Below are positions 1 to 8,692 of a DNA stretch of 64,000 nt, in pieces. The position numbers and the translations under genes are program-made. The notes under the pieces are model-generated. The model searched no databases, was not told the origin of the DNA, and was given only the letters and a program-made list of their open reading frames with translations. Each line of letters opens with the position of its first letter. The first letter of the stretch is position 1. Source of the stretch: Hyphomicrobiales bacterium (lineage in GTDB: Bacteria > Pseudomonadota > Alphaproteobacteria > Rhizobiales > Rhodobiaceae); the NCBI GenBank assembly GCA_002869065.1, contig PKTR01000001.1, positions 363,118 to 427,117 of the forward strand, written 5' to 3'.

Positions 1-485
<485 letters not shown>

Positions 486-487
<2 letters not shown>

Positions 488-926
488 ATATTCCGCTTCC
501 TTCGGCTTCGATGAGCGTTCCCTTGATGGTCCGCGACATGCCGCGGAATTCAACGATCGCCACGCCGTTCGCGTTGGTGACCGAGATGTCGTAGATGCCC
601 GACCGCCCGGCGCGCTGGCGCTCGACGGCATTTGCCGTCAGCACGTCGCCGCTGTGGGCGGGGGCGAGGAAGTTGATCGTGCAGTGCTGCGCCACCGTGC
701 GCTGGTCATAGGTGTTGCAGGCATAGGCAAAGGCGGAATCGGCGAGCAGGAAGATGTAACCGCCGTGGCAGATGTCGTGGCCGTTGACCATCGAGTCGGT
801 GATGGTCAGCCTGGCGACCGCATGGCCGGGGCTGACCTCGACGATCTCGATGCCGAGCGAGCGGGCGGCCTTGTCGTCCTCCCACATCGCATCGGCGCAG
901 GCTTGGGCAAGCTGTTGTGCGTCCAT
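486..926 (-). CDS. paaI: PaaI-type hydroxyphenylacetyl-CoA thioesterase
   Basis: Hotdog-fold thioesterase of 146 residues. In the family it releases CoA from dead-end ring-hydroxylated phenylacetyl-CoA intermediates, protecting the CoA pool during phenylacetate breakdown. The typical segment GHDICHGGYIFLLADSAFA is present around residues 50-68, with the catalytic Asp in LADSAFA and the ACNTYDQ stretch after it. Length is normal for PaaI/PaaD proteins. It begins 18 bases after paaG and ends overlapping the thiolase start, so the three genes form one leftward operon. A generic hotdog thioesterase is the only realistic alternative, and the position strongly favours PaaI. Confidence 0.92.
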
Positions 927-944
927 TGGCGTCTCTTTTGCTCC

Positions 945-1745
945 TCAGGCCTTCTTGCGGCCGGTGAAGGACGGCGCGCGCTTTTCCATGAAGGCGCGCA
1001 CGCCCTCGGCATAGTCGGGGGTGCGCCCGGCAGTGCCCTGCAAATCGCGTTCGAGATCGAGCTGCTGGTCGAGCGTGTTGGTGGCCGCCGCGTCGATCGC
1101 CTGCTTGATGAGGCCGTAGCCGACGGTCGGGCCCTTGGCGAAGTTCGCCGCCATGCCGCTTGCCGTGTCCATCAGCGCGTCGTCGTCGACAGCCTTCCAG
1201 ATCAGGCCCCAGTCCTCGGCCTGTTCGGCGCCGAGCGGTTCGGCAAGAAGCGCAAGACCGCGCGCCCGGGCCGGGCCGACCAGATGGGGCAGCGTCCAGG
1301 TGCCGCCGGAATCCGGCAACAGGCCGATCTTGGCAAAGGCCTGGATGAATTTCGCCGACTTGCCGGCCAGCACGATATCGCAGGCAAGCGCGATATTGGC
1401 ACCGGCGCCGGCGGCGACGCCGTTGACCGCGGCGATCACCGGGAAGGGCAGGGCGCGCAGCTTGCGCACCAGCGGATTGTAGAAGGTCTCGATCGTGTAG
1501 GAGAGGTTCGGCGGTGCTCCGTCGCCCGGGTTCACCCGGTCGGACAGGTCCTGACCGGCGCAGAAACCACGTCCGGCGCCGGTGAGAACGAGCGCGCCGC
1601 AGCTCTCGTCGGCTTCCGCTTCTTCAATCGCCGCGCGCAACGCGATGTGCATCGTCTCGTTGAACGAGTTCAGCCGATCAGGCCGGTTCAGCGTGATGAT
1701 CCTGTAGCCGTCGCGAATCTCGACGAGAATCGGTGTCTCTTCCAT
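945..1745 (-). CDS. paaG: PaaG: epoxy-phenylacetyl-CoA isomerase (enoyl-CoA hydratase family)
   Basis: Crotonase-family protein of 266 residues. PaaG isomerises ring-1,2-epoxyphenylacetyl-CoA to the oxepin form and later shifts a double bond in the ring-opened product. The motif GAGRGFCAGQDLSDR (about residues 56-70) is characteristic of PaaG, followed by the oxyanion-hole region VNGVAAGAGANIALACD and IGLLPDSGGTWTLPHLVG. A strong ribosome site (AGGAGGAAA) precedes the ATG. It is the first gene of the leftward paa operon and faces paaN across a 285-base divergent control region. Other enoyl-CoA hydratases share the fold, but the GQDLSDR signature and neighbours make PaaG the best call. Confidence 0.93.
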   Translation of the reverse strand: MEETPILVEIRDGYRIITLNRPDRLNSFNETMHIALRAAIEEAEADESCGALVLTGAGRGFCAGQDLSDRVNPGDGAPPNLSYTIETFYNPLVRKLRALPFPVIAAVNGVAAGAGANIALACDIVLAGKSAKFIQAFAKIGLLPDSGGTWTLPHLVGPARARGLALLAEPLGAEQAEDWGLIWKAVDDDALMDTASGMAANFAKGPTVGYGLIKQAIDAAATNTLDQQLDLERDLQGTAGRTPDYAEGVRAFMEKRAPSFTGRKKA

Positions 1746-1807
1746 GGCGCGTTTCCTCCTGCCCAGCCGAAACGGCTGTTTCCCCTTTTATCGTTCGCTG
1801 ATTTTGC

Positions 1808-1822
1808 ACGTACTTGGTACGT
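1808..1822. promoter_or_regulatory. Perfect 6-bp inverted repeat in paa control region
   Basis: ACGTAC - TTG - GTACGT is a perfect inverted repeat in the divergent paaG/paaN intergenic region, about 63 bases upstream of the paaG start codon and 27 bases from the larger palindrome. It could be a second, weaker operator or a site for another regulator. No regulator gene lies in the window to link it to. Confidence 0.4.
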
Positions 1823-1848
1823 TTATCAGCGTTTTTATCGATTGGGGC

Positions 1849-1872
1849 TTGACTGACCGTCCGGTCGGTCAA
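1849..1872. promoter_or_regulatory. Putative TetR-type (PaaR-like) operator overlapping a promoter
   Basis: TTGACTGACCG - TC - CGGTCGGTCAA forms an 11-bp inverted repeat with a single mismatch. Its left end, TTGACT at 1849, reads as a sigma70 -35 element, and an AT-rich block (AATTATTATG, 1871-1880) lies at -10 distance, directed towards paaN. A repressor bound here would block that promoter and could also affect paaG on the other strand. TetR-family PaaR proteins control phenylacetate genes in many proteobacteria, so this is the likely site type. Naming the regulator is inference, since no tetR gene lies in the window. Confidence 0.65.
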
Positions 1873-2030
1873 TTATTATGAGGCGTAATGACGCAAGTCA
1901 ACACGGCTTGACGCGCTTTGCCTCAGCCGCCTGTTTGGCGGGAACAAAAACGCGAACGAAGCCGCGATGAAAACAAGGTTTGGCGTTCTGCCGCTTCGCA
2001 GACGACCGGACCATACGGAGGGAGGGCGCC

Positions 2031-3698
2031 ATGAGTGCGTTTTTCGACAAGCATCGCGAGACGCTTGATAAGGCCCTTGCGACGGCTCGCTCGCGCACGT
2101 TCTGGGCAGCCTACGCGGAAATGCCGTCGGGCCGGATTTACGGCGAGACAGCCAAGGACGACGGCGAGGCGGCCTTCAAGGCACAGCTCGATACACCGTT
2201 CGATCTCGATCAGCCGAATGACGGCGCGCGCGTCGGCAAGGAAGTCTCTCCCTATGGCTTCGCGCTTGGCGTGACCTATCCGGCGGCCTCGGCCGATACG
2301 CTCGTCGCCGCGGCCAAGGAAGCACAGAGGAGCTGGGGCAAGGCTTCGGTGGAAGATCGCGTCGGTGTGGCGCTCGAAATGCTTGCCCGCCTCAACGCAC
2401 GCAGCTTCGAGTTGGCGAACGCGGTGATGCACACCTCCGGCCAGGCCTTCATGATGGCGTTTCAGGCCGGCGGCGCGCATGCGCAGGAGCGCGGTCTCGA
2501 AGCCGTTGCCTATGCCTATGAGGAAATGGCCAGGATCCCCGGCGCGGTGCGCTGGGAAAAGCCGCAGGGCAAGGCCGATCCGCTCATCGTCGACAAGACT
2601 TTTCGCATCGTCCCGCGCGGCCCGGCCGTCGTCGTCGGCTGCGGCACGTTCCCGACCTGGAACAGCTATCCGGGCCTGTTCGCGAGCCTCGTCACCGGCA
2701 ACCCGGTGATCGTCAAGCCGCATCCGCTGGCGATCCTGCCGCTCGCGTTGACGGTGAAGATCGGCCGTGAGGTCATCGCCGAGGCCGGCTTCGATCCGAA
2801 CGCGCTGCTGCTTGCCGCCGACGAGCCCGATGCCCCGATCACCAAGGATCTGGTGACCCATCCCGACGTCGCCGTCGTTGACTTCACCGGTTCGCCGACC
2901 TTCGGCGCCTGGTTGCGCGAAGCTGCCGTCGGCAAGCAGGTCTACACCGAGGAAGCCGGCGTCAACTCGATCGTCATCGACTCGACCGACAGCTTCCGCG
3001 GCATGTGTTCCAATGTCGGCTTCTCGCTGTCGCTCTACACCGGCCAGATGTGCACCGCGCCGCAGAACGTCTATGTGCCTGAAGGCGGTATCGAAACCGA
3101 CGAAGGCCACAAATCGTTCGACGAAGTGGCTGCCGGCATCGCCAAGGCCGTCGACAAGCTGCTCGGCGATCCCGATCGCGCACTTGCGGTGCTTGGCGCC
3201 GTCCAGAGCACCGCGACGGTCGACCGTGTCGCCGATGCCGTAAAGCTCGGCACGGTGGTGCGCGCCTCCGGCCCGGTCGAGGGTCTGCCGGACGACAAGA
3301 TCCGCACCGCGACGCCGCTCATCCTTTCGGTCGGGGAGGGCGACGAAGACGCTTATATGGCGGAACGCTTCGGCCCGATCAGCTTCATCGTCGCGACGTC
3401 TTCGACGGAAGGCTCGATTGCGCGTGCAGCCGGATCGGCAAAGACTAAGGGCGCCATCACTGCGGCGTTCTACAGCACCGACGAGGCGGTGATCGACAAA
3501 GCCGCCGACGCTTTCGCCGATGCCGGCGTGCCGCTGTCGGTGAATCTGGTTGGTGGGATTTTCGTCAACCAGTCCGCCGCTTACAGTGACTATCACGTGA
3601 CCGGCGCCAATCCGGCGGGCAATGCGTGCCTGACCGATGCGGCGTTTGTCGCCAATCGTTTCCGTGTTGCGACCGTTCGCCGGCTGGCGACGGCGTAA
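2031..3698 (+). CDS. paaN: PaaN-type aldehyde dehydrogenase of phenylacetate degradation
   Basis: Aldehyde-dehydrogenase superfamily protein of 555 residues matching the PaaN class found in phenylacetate operons. It probably oxidises the semialdehyde formed after ring opening, or a related aldehyde, using NAD(P). Visible are the Rossmann-fold part with GCGTFPTWNSYPGLFASLVTGN (split here as family pattern), a glutamate in EEAGVNSIVI, and the presumed nucleophile Cys in LYTGQMCTAPQNVYV. I chose the ATG at 2031 because GGAGGGAGGG sits just before it; an earlier in-frame ATG at 1980 would add a poorly supported extension through the control region. It is the first gene of the rightward unit that continues into the ABC importer. 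It lacks an obvious MaoC-like hydratase domain, so it is not the fused PaaZ form. Confidence 0.85.
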   Translation: MSAFFDKHRETLDKALATARSRTFWAAYAEMPSGRIYGETAKDDGEAAFKAQLDTPFDLDQPNDGARVGKEVSPYGFALGVTYPAASADTLVAAAKEAQRSWGKASVEDRVGVALEMLARLNARSFELANAVMHTSGQAFMMAFQAGGAHAQERGLEAVAYAYEEMARIPGAVRWEKPQGKADPLIVDKTFRIVPRGPAVVVGCGTFPTWNSYPGLFASLVTGNPVIVKPHPLAILPLALTVKIGREVIAEAGFDPNALLLAADEPDAPITKDLVTHPDVAVVDFTGSPTFGAWLREAAVGKQVYTEEAGVNSIVIDSTDSFRGMCSNVGFSLSLYTGQMCTAPQNVYVPEGGIETDEGHKSFDEVAAGIAKAVDKLLGDPDRALAVLGAVQSTATVDRVADAVKLGTVVRASGPVEGLPDDKIRTATPLILSVGEGDEDAYMAERFGPISFIVATSSTEGSIARAAGSAKTKGAITAAFYSTDEAVIDKAADAFADAGVPLSVNLVGGIFVNQSAAYSDYHVTGANPAGNACLTDAAFVANRFRVATVRRLATA

Positions 3699-3743
3699 AT
3701 CGCGGGAAAAGGAGCTCTAACAGGAGCCGTTGGGAGGAAAACA

Positions 3744-4901
3744 ATGAAATCCACTATGCGTAAAATGATCGGAGCTGCCGTCGTGTCGGCGGTCGCACTG
3801 GCCGCCGGTACCGCGGGCGCGCTTGCCGACACCATCAAGATCGGTTCGGTTCTGTCCGTCACCGGTCCGGCGTCGTTCCTCGGCGATCCCGAGGACAAGA
3901 CGCTGAAGATGTATGTCGACAAGATCAACGCCGCCGGCGGCGTCAACGGCAACATGCTCGAACTGGTCATCTATGACGCCGGTGTCGACGCCAATGCCGC
4001 GCGTACCTTCGCCACGCGTCTGGTCGAGGAAGATGAAGTCGTCGCCGTCGTCGGCGGTTCGACCACCGGCACCACGATGGCCATGATCCCGGTCTTCGAG
4101 GAAGCCGAAGTGCCGTTCATCTCGCTTGCCGGCGCCGTCGTCATCATCGATCCGGTGAAGAAGTGGGTCTTCAAGACCCCGCACACCGACAAGATGGCCT
4201 GCGAGAAGATTTTCGAGGACATCAAGGCGAAGGGCATGTCGAAGGTCGGCATGATTTCTGGCACCGGCGGCTTCGGCAAGTCGATGCACGGCCAGTGCCT
4301 CGGCGTCGCCGGAAACTACGGCATCACCATCGTCGCCGACGAAACCTATGGTCCGAAGGATTCGGACATGACCCCGCAGCTCACCAACATCAAGGGCGCC
4401 GAAGGTCTTGAAGCCGTCGTCAACGCCGGTTTCGGCCAGGGTCCGGCCATCGTCACCCGCAACTACCGCCAGCTCGGCATTGAAGTGCCGCTCTACCAGA
4501 GCCACGGCGTTGCCTCCAAGAGCTTCATCGACCTCGCCGGCGATGCCGCCAATGGTGTCCGCCTGCCGGCCGCCGCGCTGCTGGTTGCCGAAAAGCTCGA
4601 CGACAGCGACCCGCAGAAGGCCGTCGTCACCGCCTACAAGAGCGAATACGAAGCCGCGACCGGCAGCCCGGTCTCGACCTTCGGCGGTCATGCCTATGAC
4701 GGTCTGATGATGCTCGTCGACGCCATGAAGGCCGCCGGTTCGGCCGAGCCTGCCGCCATCCGCGATGCGCTCGAAGGCACCAAGGGCTTCATGGGCACCG
4801 CCGGTGAAGTCAACATGTCGGCTGACGACCATCTCGGCCTCGATCTGACGGCATTCCGTATGCTTGAGATCAAGGACGGCGACTGGTCGATCGCGCAGTA
4901 A
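3744..4901 (+). CDS. LivK-type periplasmic substrate-binding protein
   Basis: Periplasmic binding protein of 385 residues of the branched-chain amino acid/aromatic acid type. It has a Sec signal peptide (MKSTMRKMIGAAVV..., cleavage expected after GALA at about residue 28), and the mature start DTIKIGSVLSVTGPASFLG is typical of the family (ligand-binding Ser/Thr near SVTGPAS). GGGAGGAAAAC precedes the ATG. It lies 45 bases after paaN and is followed by both permeases and both ATPases, so it is the receptor of a complete importer. Linkage to paa genes suggests phenylacetate or a precursor rather than leucine as ligand; that is inference. Confidence 0.9.
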   Translation: MKSTMRKMIGAAVVSAVALAAGTAGALADTIKIGSVLSVTGPASFLGDPEDKTLKMYVDKINAAGGVNGNMLELVIYDAGVDANAARTFATRLVEEDEVVAVVGGSTTGTTMAMIPVFEEAEVPFISLAGAVVIIDPVKKWVFKTPHTDKMACEKIFEDIKAKGMSKVGMISGTGGFGKSMHGQCLGVAGNYGITIVADETYGPKDSDMTPQLTNIKGAEGLEAVVNAGFGQGPAIVTRNYRQLGIEVPLYQSHGVASKSFIDLAGDAANGVRLPAAALLVAEKLDDSDPQKAVVTAYKSEYEAATGSPVSTFGGHAYDGLMMLVDAMKAAGSAEPAAIRDALEGTKGFMGTAGEVNMSADDHLGLDLTAFRMLEIKDGDWSIAQ

Positions 4902-4910
4902 CTCTGCCAC

Positions 4911-4951
4911 AAAGGTCCCGGCCGGCGCCATCTGGTTCCGGCCGGGGCTTT
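4911..4951 (+). terminator. Strong hairpin between binding-protein and permease genes
   Basis: AAAGGTCCCGGCCGG pairs with CCGGCCGGGGCTTT around a 12-base loop, giving a stem of about 14 bp that starts 10 bases after the livK-type stop codon and ends in only three T residues. Such hairpins after binding-protein genes commonly act as leaky terminators or 3'-end stabilisers, so that receptor mRNA exceeds permease mRNA. The short T run argues for a partial effect. The rest of the 189-base gap shows nothing else recognisable. Confidence 0.6.
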
Positions 4952-5090
4952 GACGACTTGACCGCCGGCAGGGGCACTCCGGCGCAGAATCCGGATAAGA
5001 AAAACGCTGGCGGCTTCGGTCGGAAAACGGCGTGATCCTGGGAAGAAACAGGTAGCGATGGGTGACTAGCAGCCCGTCACGGGGAAGGGC

Positions 5091-5963
5091 ATGGCCGAAT
5101 TCCTGCAATTCGCGTTTTCGGGTCTGACGGTTGGCGCGGTCTATGCGCTCGTCGCACTCGGATTCACGATCATCTACAACGCATCCGACGTGGTGAACTT
5201 CGCCCAGGGCGAGTTTGTCATGATCGGCGGCATGGCGACGGTCTTCATCGCCGCGGCGGGCGTGCCCGTTCCGCTGGCTGCCGTGCTTGCCGTCGTCGCG
5301 GCGACCGCGGTCGGGCTGGTCCTGCAGCGTCTGGCGATCGAGCCGGCGCGCGGCGCCTCCGCCGTCACCCTCATCATCATCACCATCGGTGCGTCGATCT
5401 TCCTGCGCGGCCTCGCCCAGATCGTCTTCGACAAGCAGTTCCACACCCTGCCGTCCTTTTCCGGCGACGAGCCGTTCCACATCGGCGGTGCGTCGGTGTT
5501 GCCGCAGAGTCTGTGGGTCATGGGCGGCGCACTGGTCATCTTCGCGGTGCTGTGGGTGTTCTTCAACAAGACCATGATCGGCAAGGCGGTACTTGCCACA
5601 TCGGCGAACCGGCTCGCCGCGCGCCTCGTCGGCATCAATACGAGCCTGATCATGGCGCTATCCTTCGGCCTGTCGGCGATGATCGGCGCTGTCGCCGGCG
5701 TCCTCGTCACGCCGATCACCCTGACCAGCTACGATGTCGGCACGCTGCTCGCCCTGAAGGGCTTCGCGGCCGTCATGGTCGGCGGCATCGGCAGCCCGGC
5801 GGGCGCCATCGTCGGCGGCCTGCTGGTGGGCCTGCTGGAAGCCTTCGGCGCCGGCTATATCTCGTCTGAATACAAGGACGCGGTCGCCTTCATCGTCATT
5901 CTGCTCACGCTTTTCGTGATGCCGAGCGGCCTGTTCGGGCGCGCCAGCGTGGAGCGGGTCTGA
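5091..5963 (+). CDS. livH: LivH-type ABC importer permease
   Basis: Inner-membrane permease of 290 residues with the usual LivH hydrophobic pattern of about eight membrane segments. The N-terminal FSGLTVGAVYALVALGF and the NFAQGEFVMIGG segment are family hallmarks, and GGIGSPAGAIVGGLLVGLLE near residues 230-250 is the ATPase-coupling region. Length is normal. It forms a heterodimeric channel with the LivM-type protein encoded three bases downstream. The substrate is assigned only by its place behind paaN. Confidence 0.93.
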   Translation: MAEFLQFAFSGLTVGAVYALVALGFTIIYNASDVVNFAQGEFVMIGGMATVFIAAAGVPVPLAAVLAVVAATAVGLVLQRLAIEPARGASAVTLIIITIGASIFLRGLAQIVFDKQFHTLPSFSGDEPFHIGGASVLPQSLWVMGGALVIFAVLWVFFNKTMIGKAVLATSANRLAARLVGINTSLIMALSFGLSAMIGAVAGVLVTPITLTSYDVGTLLALKGFAAVMVGGIGSPAGAIVGGLLVGLLEAFGAGYISSEYKDAVAFIVILLTLFVMPSGLFGRASVERV

Positions 5964-5966
5964 CCG

Positions 5967-6932
5967 ATGCAGCGTATACTTTCTCATCGCCTCAGCGCGC
6001 CGATCGGCATTGGCCTGATCGTAATCCTCGCCTATCTGGTGCTGCCGTCGTCGTTCTATCTGCGCGTCGCGACGCTGGTCTGGATCTCGACCTTCGCCGT
6101 CATCGGCCTCAATCTGCTGATGGGCTATGCCGGGCAGGTCAGCCTCGGTCATGCCGGCTTCTTCGGCATCGGCGCCTATGCGGTGGCGATCGGCCCGACC
6201 CATTGGCACATCCCGAGCTTCCTGTCGCTGCTCTTGGGCGCGCTGGTCTCGGGCCTGCTCGCCTTCGTGGTCGGTCGCCCGATCCTGCGTCTCAAGGGGC
6301 ACTATCTCGCGGTCGCGACCCTCGGCCTCGGCATCCTGATTGCCATGGTCATCAACAATGAGGCCTGGCTGAGCGGCGGGCCCGATGGCATGAACGTCTC
6401 CTCGCTCGGCATAAAGGCGTTCATCAAGTCGACCTTCGGCATCAAGGTGAAGACCGCGCAGCTTTGGTACTGGATCACCGGTGTCGTCGTCACGCTCGGT
6501 GCGCTCGTTGCCGCCAATCTGGTGCATTCGCCGACCGGGCGGGCCTTGCGCGCGGTGCATGATTCCGAAGTGGCGGCCCGCGTCTCCGGCGTCGACGTCT
6601 CGCGCTACAAGGTGATCGTTTTCGTCATCTCAGCCGTTTACGCGTCGCTCGCTGGCTCGATGCTGGCGCTGTTCAACGGTTTCATCACGCCGACTGCGGC
6701 CGGCTTCCTGCATTCGATCGAGCTGGTGACCATGGTCGTGCTCGGCGGCATGGGCTCGATTTTCGGCTCGCTCATCGGCGCCGCGTTCCTGACCGTGCTG
6801 CCGCAGGTTCTCACCGTCTTCCACGAATATGAGCACCTGCTGCTCGGCCTCCTGATGATGGTGTTCATGATCTTCCTGCGCGCCGGCATCGTGCCGAGCC
6901 TGCGCGACCGTCTGTTCGGGAGGGCCGAATGA
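5967..6932 (+). CDS. livM: LivM-type ABC importer permease
   Basis: Second permease of the importer, 321 residues. LNLLMGYAGQVSLGHAGFFG (about residues 48-67) and the coupling loop ALRAVHDSEVAARVSGVDV are characteristic of LivM proteins, followed by GGMGSIFGSLIGAAFL. It starts three bases after livH and its stop overlaps the livG-type ATG (ATGA), so expression is tightly coupled. No long extension or fused ATPase domain is present, unlike some LivM proteins. Confidence 0.93.
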   Translation: MQRILSHRLSAPIGIGLIVILAYLVLPSSFYLRVATLVWISTFAVIGLNLLMGYAGQVSLGHAGFFGIGAYAVAIGPTHWHIPSFLSLLLGALVSGLLAFVVGRPILRLKGHYLAVATLGLGILIAMVINNEAWLSGGPDGMNVSSLGIKAFIKSTFGIKVKTAQLWYWITGVVVTLGALVAANLVHSPTGRALRAVHDSEVAARVSGVDVSRYKVIVFVISAVYASLAGSMLALFNGFITPTAAGFLHSIELVTMVVLGGMGSIFGSLIGAAFLTVLPQVLTVFHEYEHLLLGLLMMVFMIFLRAGIVPSLRDRLFGRAE

Positions 6933-7717
6933 CGCTGCTTCAGATCGACGAAATCGGCATCGATTTCGGCGGCATCAAGGCCGTCGACAATGTCAGCTTC
7001 ACCGTTGAAGAGGGGCAGATCTTCTCGATCATCGGTCCGAACGGCGCCGGCAAGACGACGCTGTTCAACATGATCTCCGGTGTCTACAAGCCGAAGTTCG
7101 GCAAGGTGCTTCTCGCCGGCAAGGACGTGACGGCGATGGAGCCGAACCGGCTCGCCGCGCTCGGCCTGTCGCGCACCTTCCAGAACCTGCAGATATTCTT
7201 CCGCATGACGGCGGTCGAAAACGTGATGGTCGGCTGTCACTTGCGCGAGCGTCGTTCGGTGCTGCCGCATCTGCTGGCACTGCCCTCGGTGCGCCGCCAG
7301 AACCGCAAGACCCGCGAAGGCTCGCTGACGCTGCTGGATCGCGTCGGGCTCGCCGACTACGCCGATACGCCGGCCGGCTCGATGCCCTATGGCGCCTTGA
7401 AGCGGCTGGAGATCGCCCGTGCGCTTGCCGCTGAACCGAAGGTTCTGCTGCTCGACGAACCCGCCGCCGGTTGCAATCCGGTCGAGACCGAGGAAATCGA
7501 GAAACTTATCGGCACGATCGCGGCCGACGGCATCACCGTGGTGCTCGTCGAGCACGACATGAAGCTGGTGATGCGCATTTCCGACCGACTGCATGTGCTC
7601 GACTACGGCAAGACGCTTGCGACCGGCACACCGGCGGAGATCCGCGCCAACACCAAGGTGATCGAGGCCTATCTCGGCAAGCACGGAGCGAAGGAGGCGG
7701 CACGTGCTGGAAATTGA
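6929..7717 (+). CDS. livG: LivG-type ABC importer ATPase
   Basis: Nucleotide-binding subunit of 262 residues. Walker A is GPNGAGKTTLFN (about residue 37), the Q-loop/LivG motif is LSRTFQNLQIFF, Walker B is LLLDEPAAGCNPVE and the switch His lies in VLVEHDMKLV. The ABC signature reads PYGALKRLEIARAL, the LivG-type variant of LSGGQ. The C-terminus (VIEAYLGKHG) matches the LivG consensus. It overlaps livM by four bases and the following ATPase gene by 14. Confidence 0.93.
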   Translation: MTLLQIDEIGIDFGGIKAVDNVSFTVEEGQIFSIIGPNGAGKTTLFNMISGVYKPKFGKVLLAGKDVTAMEPNRLAALGLSRTFQNLQIFFRMTAVENVMVGCHLRERRSVLPHLLALPSVRRQNRKTREGSLTLLDRVGLADYADTPAGSMPYGALKRLEIARALAAEPKVLLLDEPAAGCNPVETEEIEKLIGTIAADGITVVLVEHDMKLVMRISDRLHVLDYGKTLATGTPAEIRANTKVIEAYLGKHGAKEAARAGN

Positions 7718-8405
7718 GGGACTGCACTCGGGCTACGGCCGCATCGAGGCACTGCACGGCGTCTCGCTTCGTGTCGACAAGGGCGAGATCGTCTCGCTGG
7801 TCGGCGGCAACGGCGCCGGCAAGACGACGCTCCTGCGCGCCATTTCGGGCGTTCAGCCGATCACCGGCGGCACCATCCGCTTCGAGGGTGAGGACATCAG
7901 CAAACTGTCGCCGCATGCCCGGGTCGAGCGCGCCATCGCACAGGTGCCGGAAGGACGGCAGATCTTCGGCGCGCTGACGATCGAGGACAATCTGCGTCTC
8001 GGTACCTATCGTCGCAACGGCGACAAGGTGGAAGCTTATCTCGACCGTATCTACGGGCTGTTCCCGATCCTGAAGGAACGCCGCAACTACGCCGCCGCCG
8101 GCCTGTCGGGCGGTCAGCAGCAGATGCTGGCGATCGGCCGCGCGTTGATGAGCGGGCCGAAGCTGTTGTTGCTGGATGAGCCGTCCATGGGCCTTGCGCC
8201 GATCCTCGTCGACCAGATCTTCGAAACGATCCATCATCTGCGCGACGAGGGCGCGACGATCTTCCTCGTCGAGCAGAACGCGTTTGCCGCACTCTCGATC
8301 GCCGATCGCGGTTACGTCATCGAGACAGGCGAAGTGACCGTTTCGGGTCCGGCCGCTGACCTGATGGCCGACACGCGCATCCGCGAGGCCTATCTCGGCG
8401 TCTGA
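7704..8405 (+). CDS. livF: LivF-type ABC importer ATPase
   Basis: Second nucleotide-binding subunit, 233 residues. Walker A is GGNGAGKTTLLR, the signature is GLSGGQQQMLAIGRAL, Walker B is LLLLDEPSMGLAP and the switch region is FLVEQNAFAAL; it ends REAYLGV as in LivF proteins. The start is GTG at 7704, preceded by AAGGAGG lying inside livG, so translation is coupled. It is the last gene of the paaN-importer unit. The following 287 bases to 8692 contain no gene I can support. Confidence 0.93.
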   Translation: MLEIEGLHSGYGRIEALHGVSLRVDKGEIVSLVGGNGAGKTTLLRAISGVQPITGGTIRFEGEDISKLSPHARVERAIAQVPEGRQIFGALTIEDNLRLGTYRRNGDKVEAYLDRIYGLFPILKERRNYAAAGLSGGQQQMLAIGRALMSGPKLLLLDEPSMGLAPILVDQIFETIHHLRDEGATIFLVEQNAFAALSIADRGYVIETGEVTVSGPAADLMADTRIREAYLGV

Positions 8406-8692
8406 CCACGTGGACAGCGCCTGGATGCCCCAAAAGCCTGCCGATTGCGCGGTCTGAAGTACGGTTTGCATACCGTGGCGGTCTCGCTGCCGACGGCGTT
8501 TACCGTTGGTTACCTATACCCGCGATACCCTTTTATGGTAGCGTCTGGCGGCGGAACGTGCCGGGCGTTTGCGTTGCTGCGCGATCTTGCACGGCAGCGC
8601 CTGTGATCGCACAGAGCGGGCGACGCCATTGAAAGGCCACGTTTTTCGGCAATGTTCGCATTCCAGATGAGTAGCATGACGGGAACTGTGTT

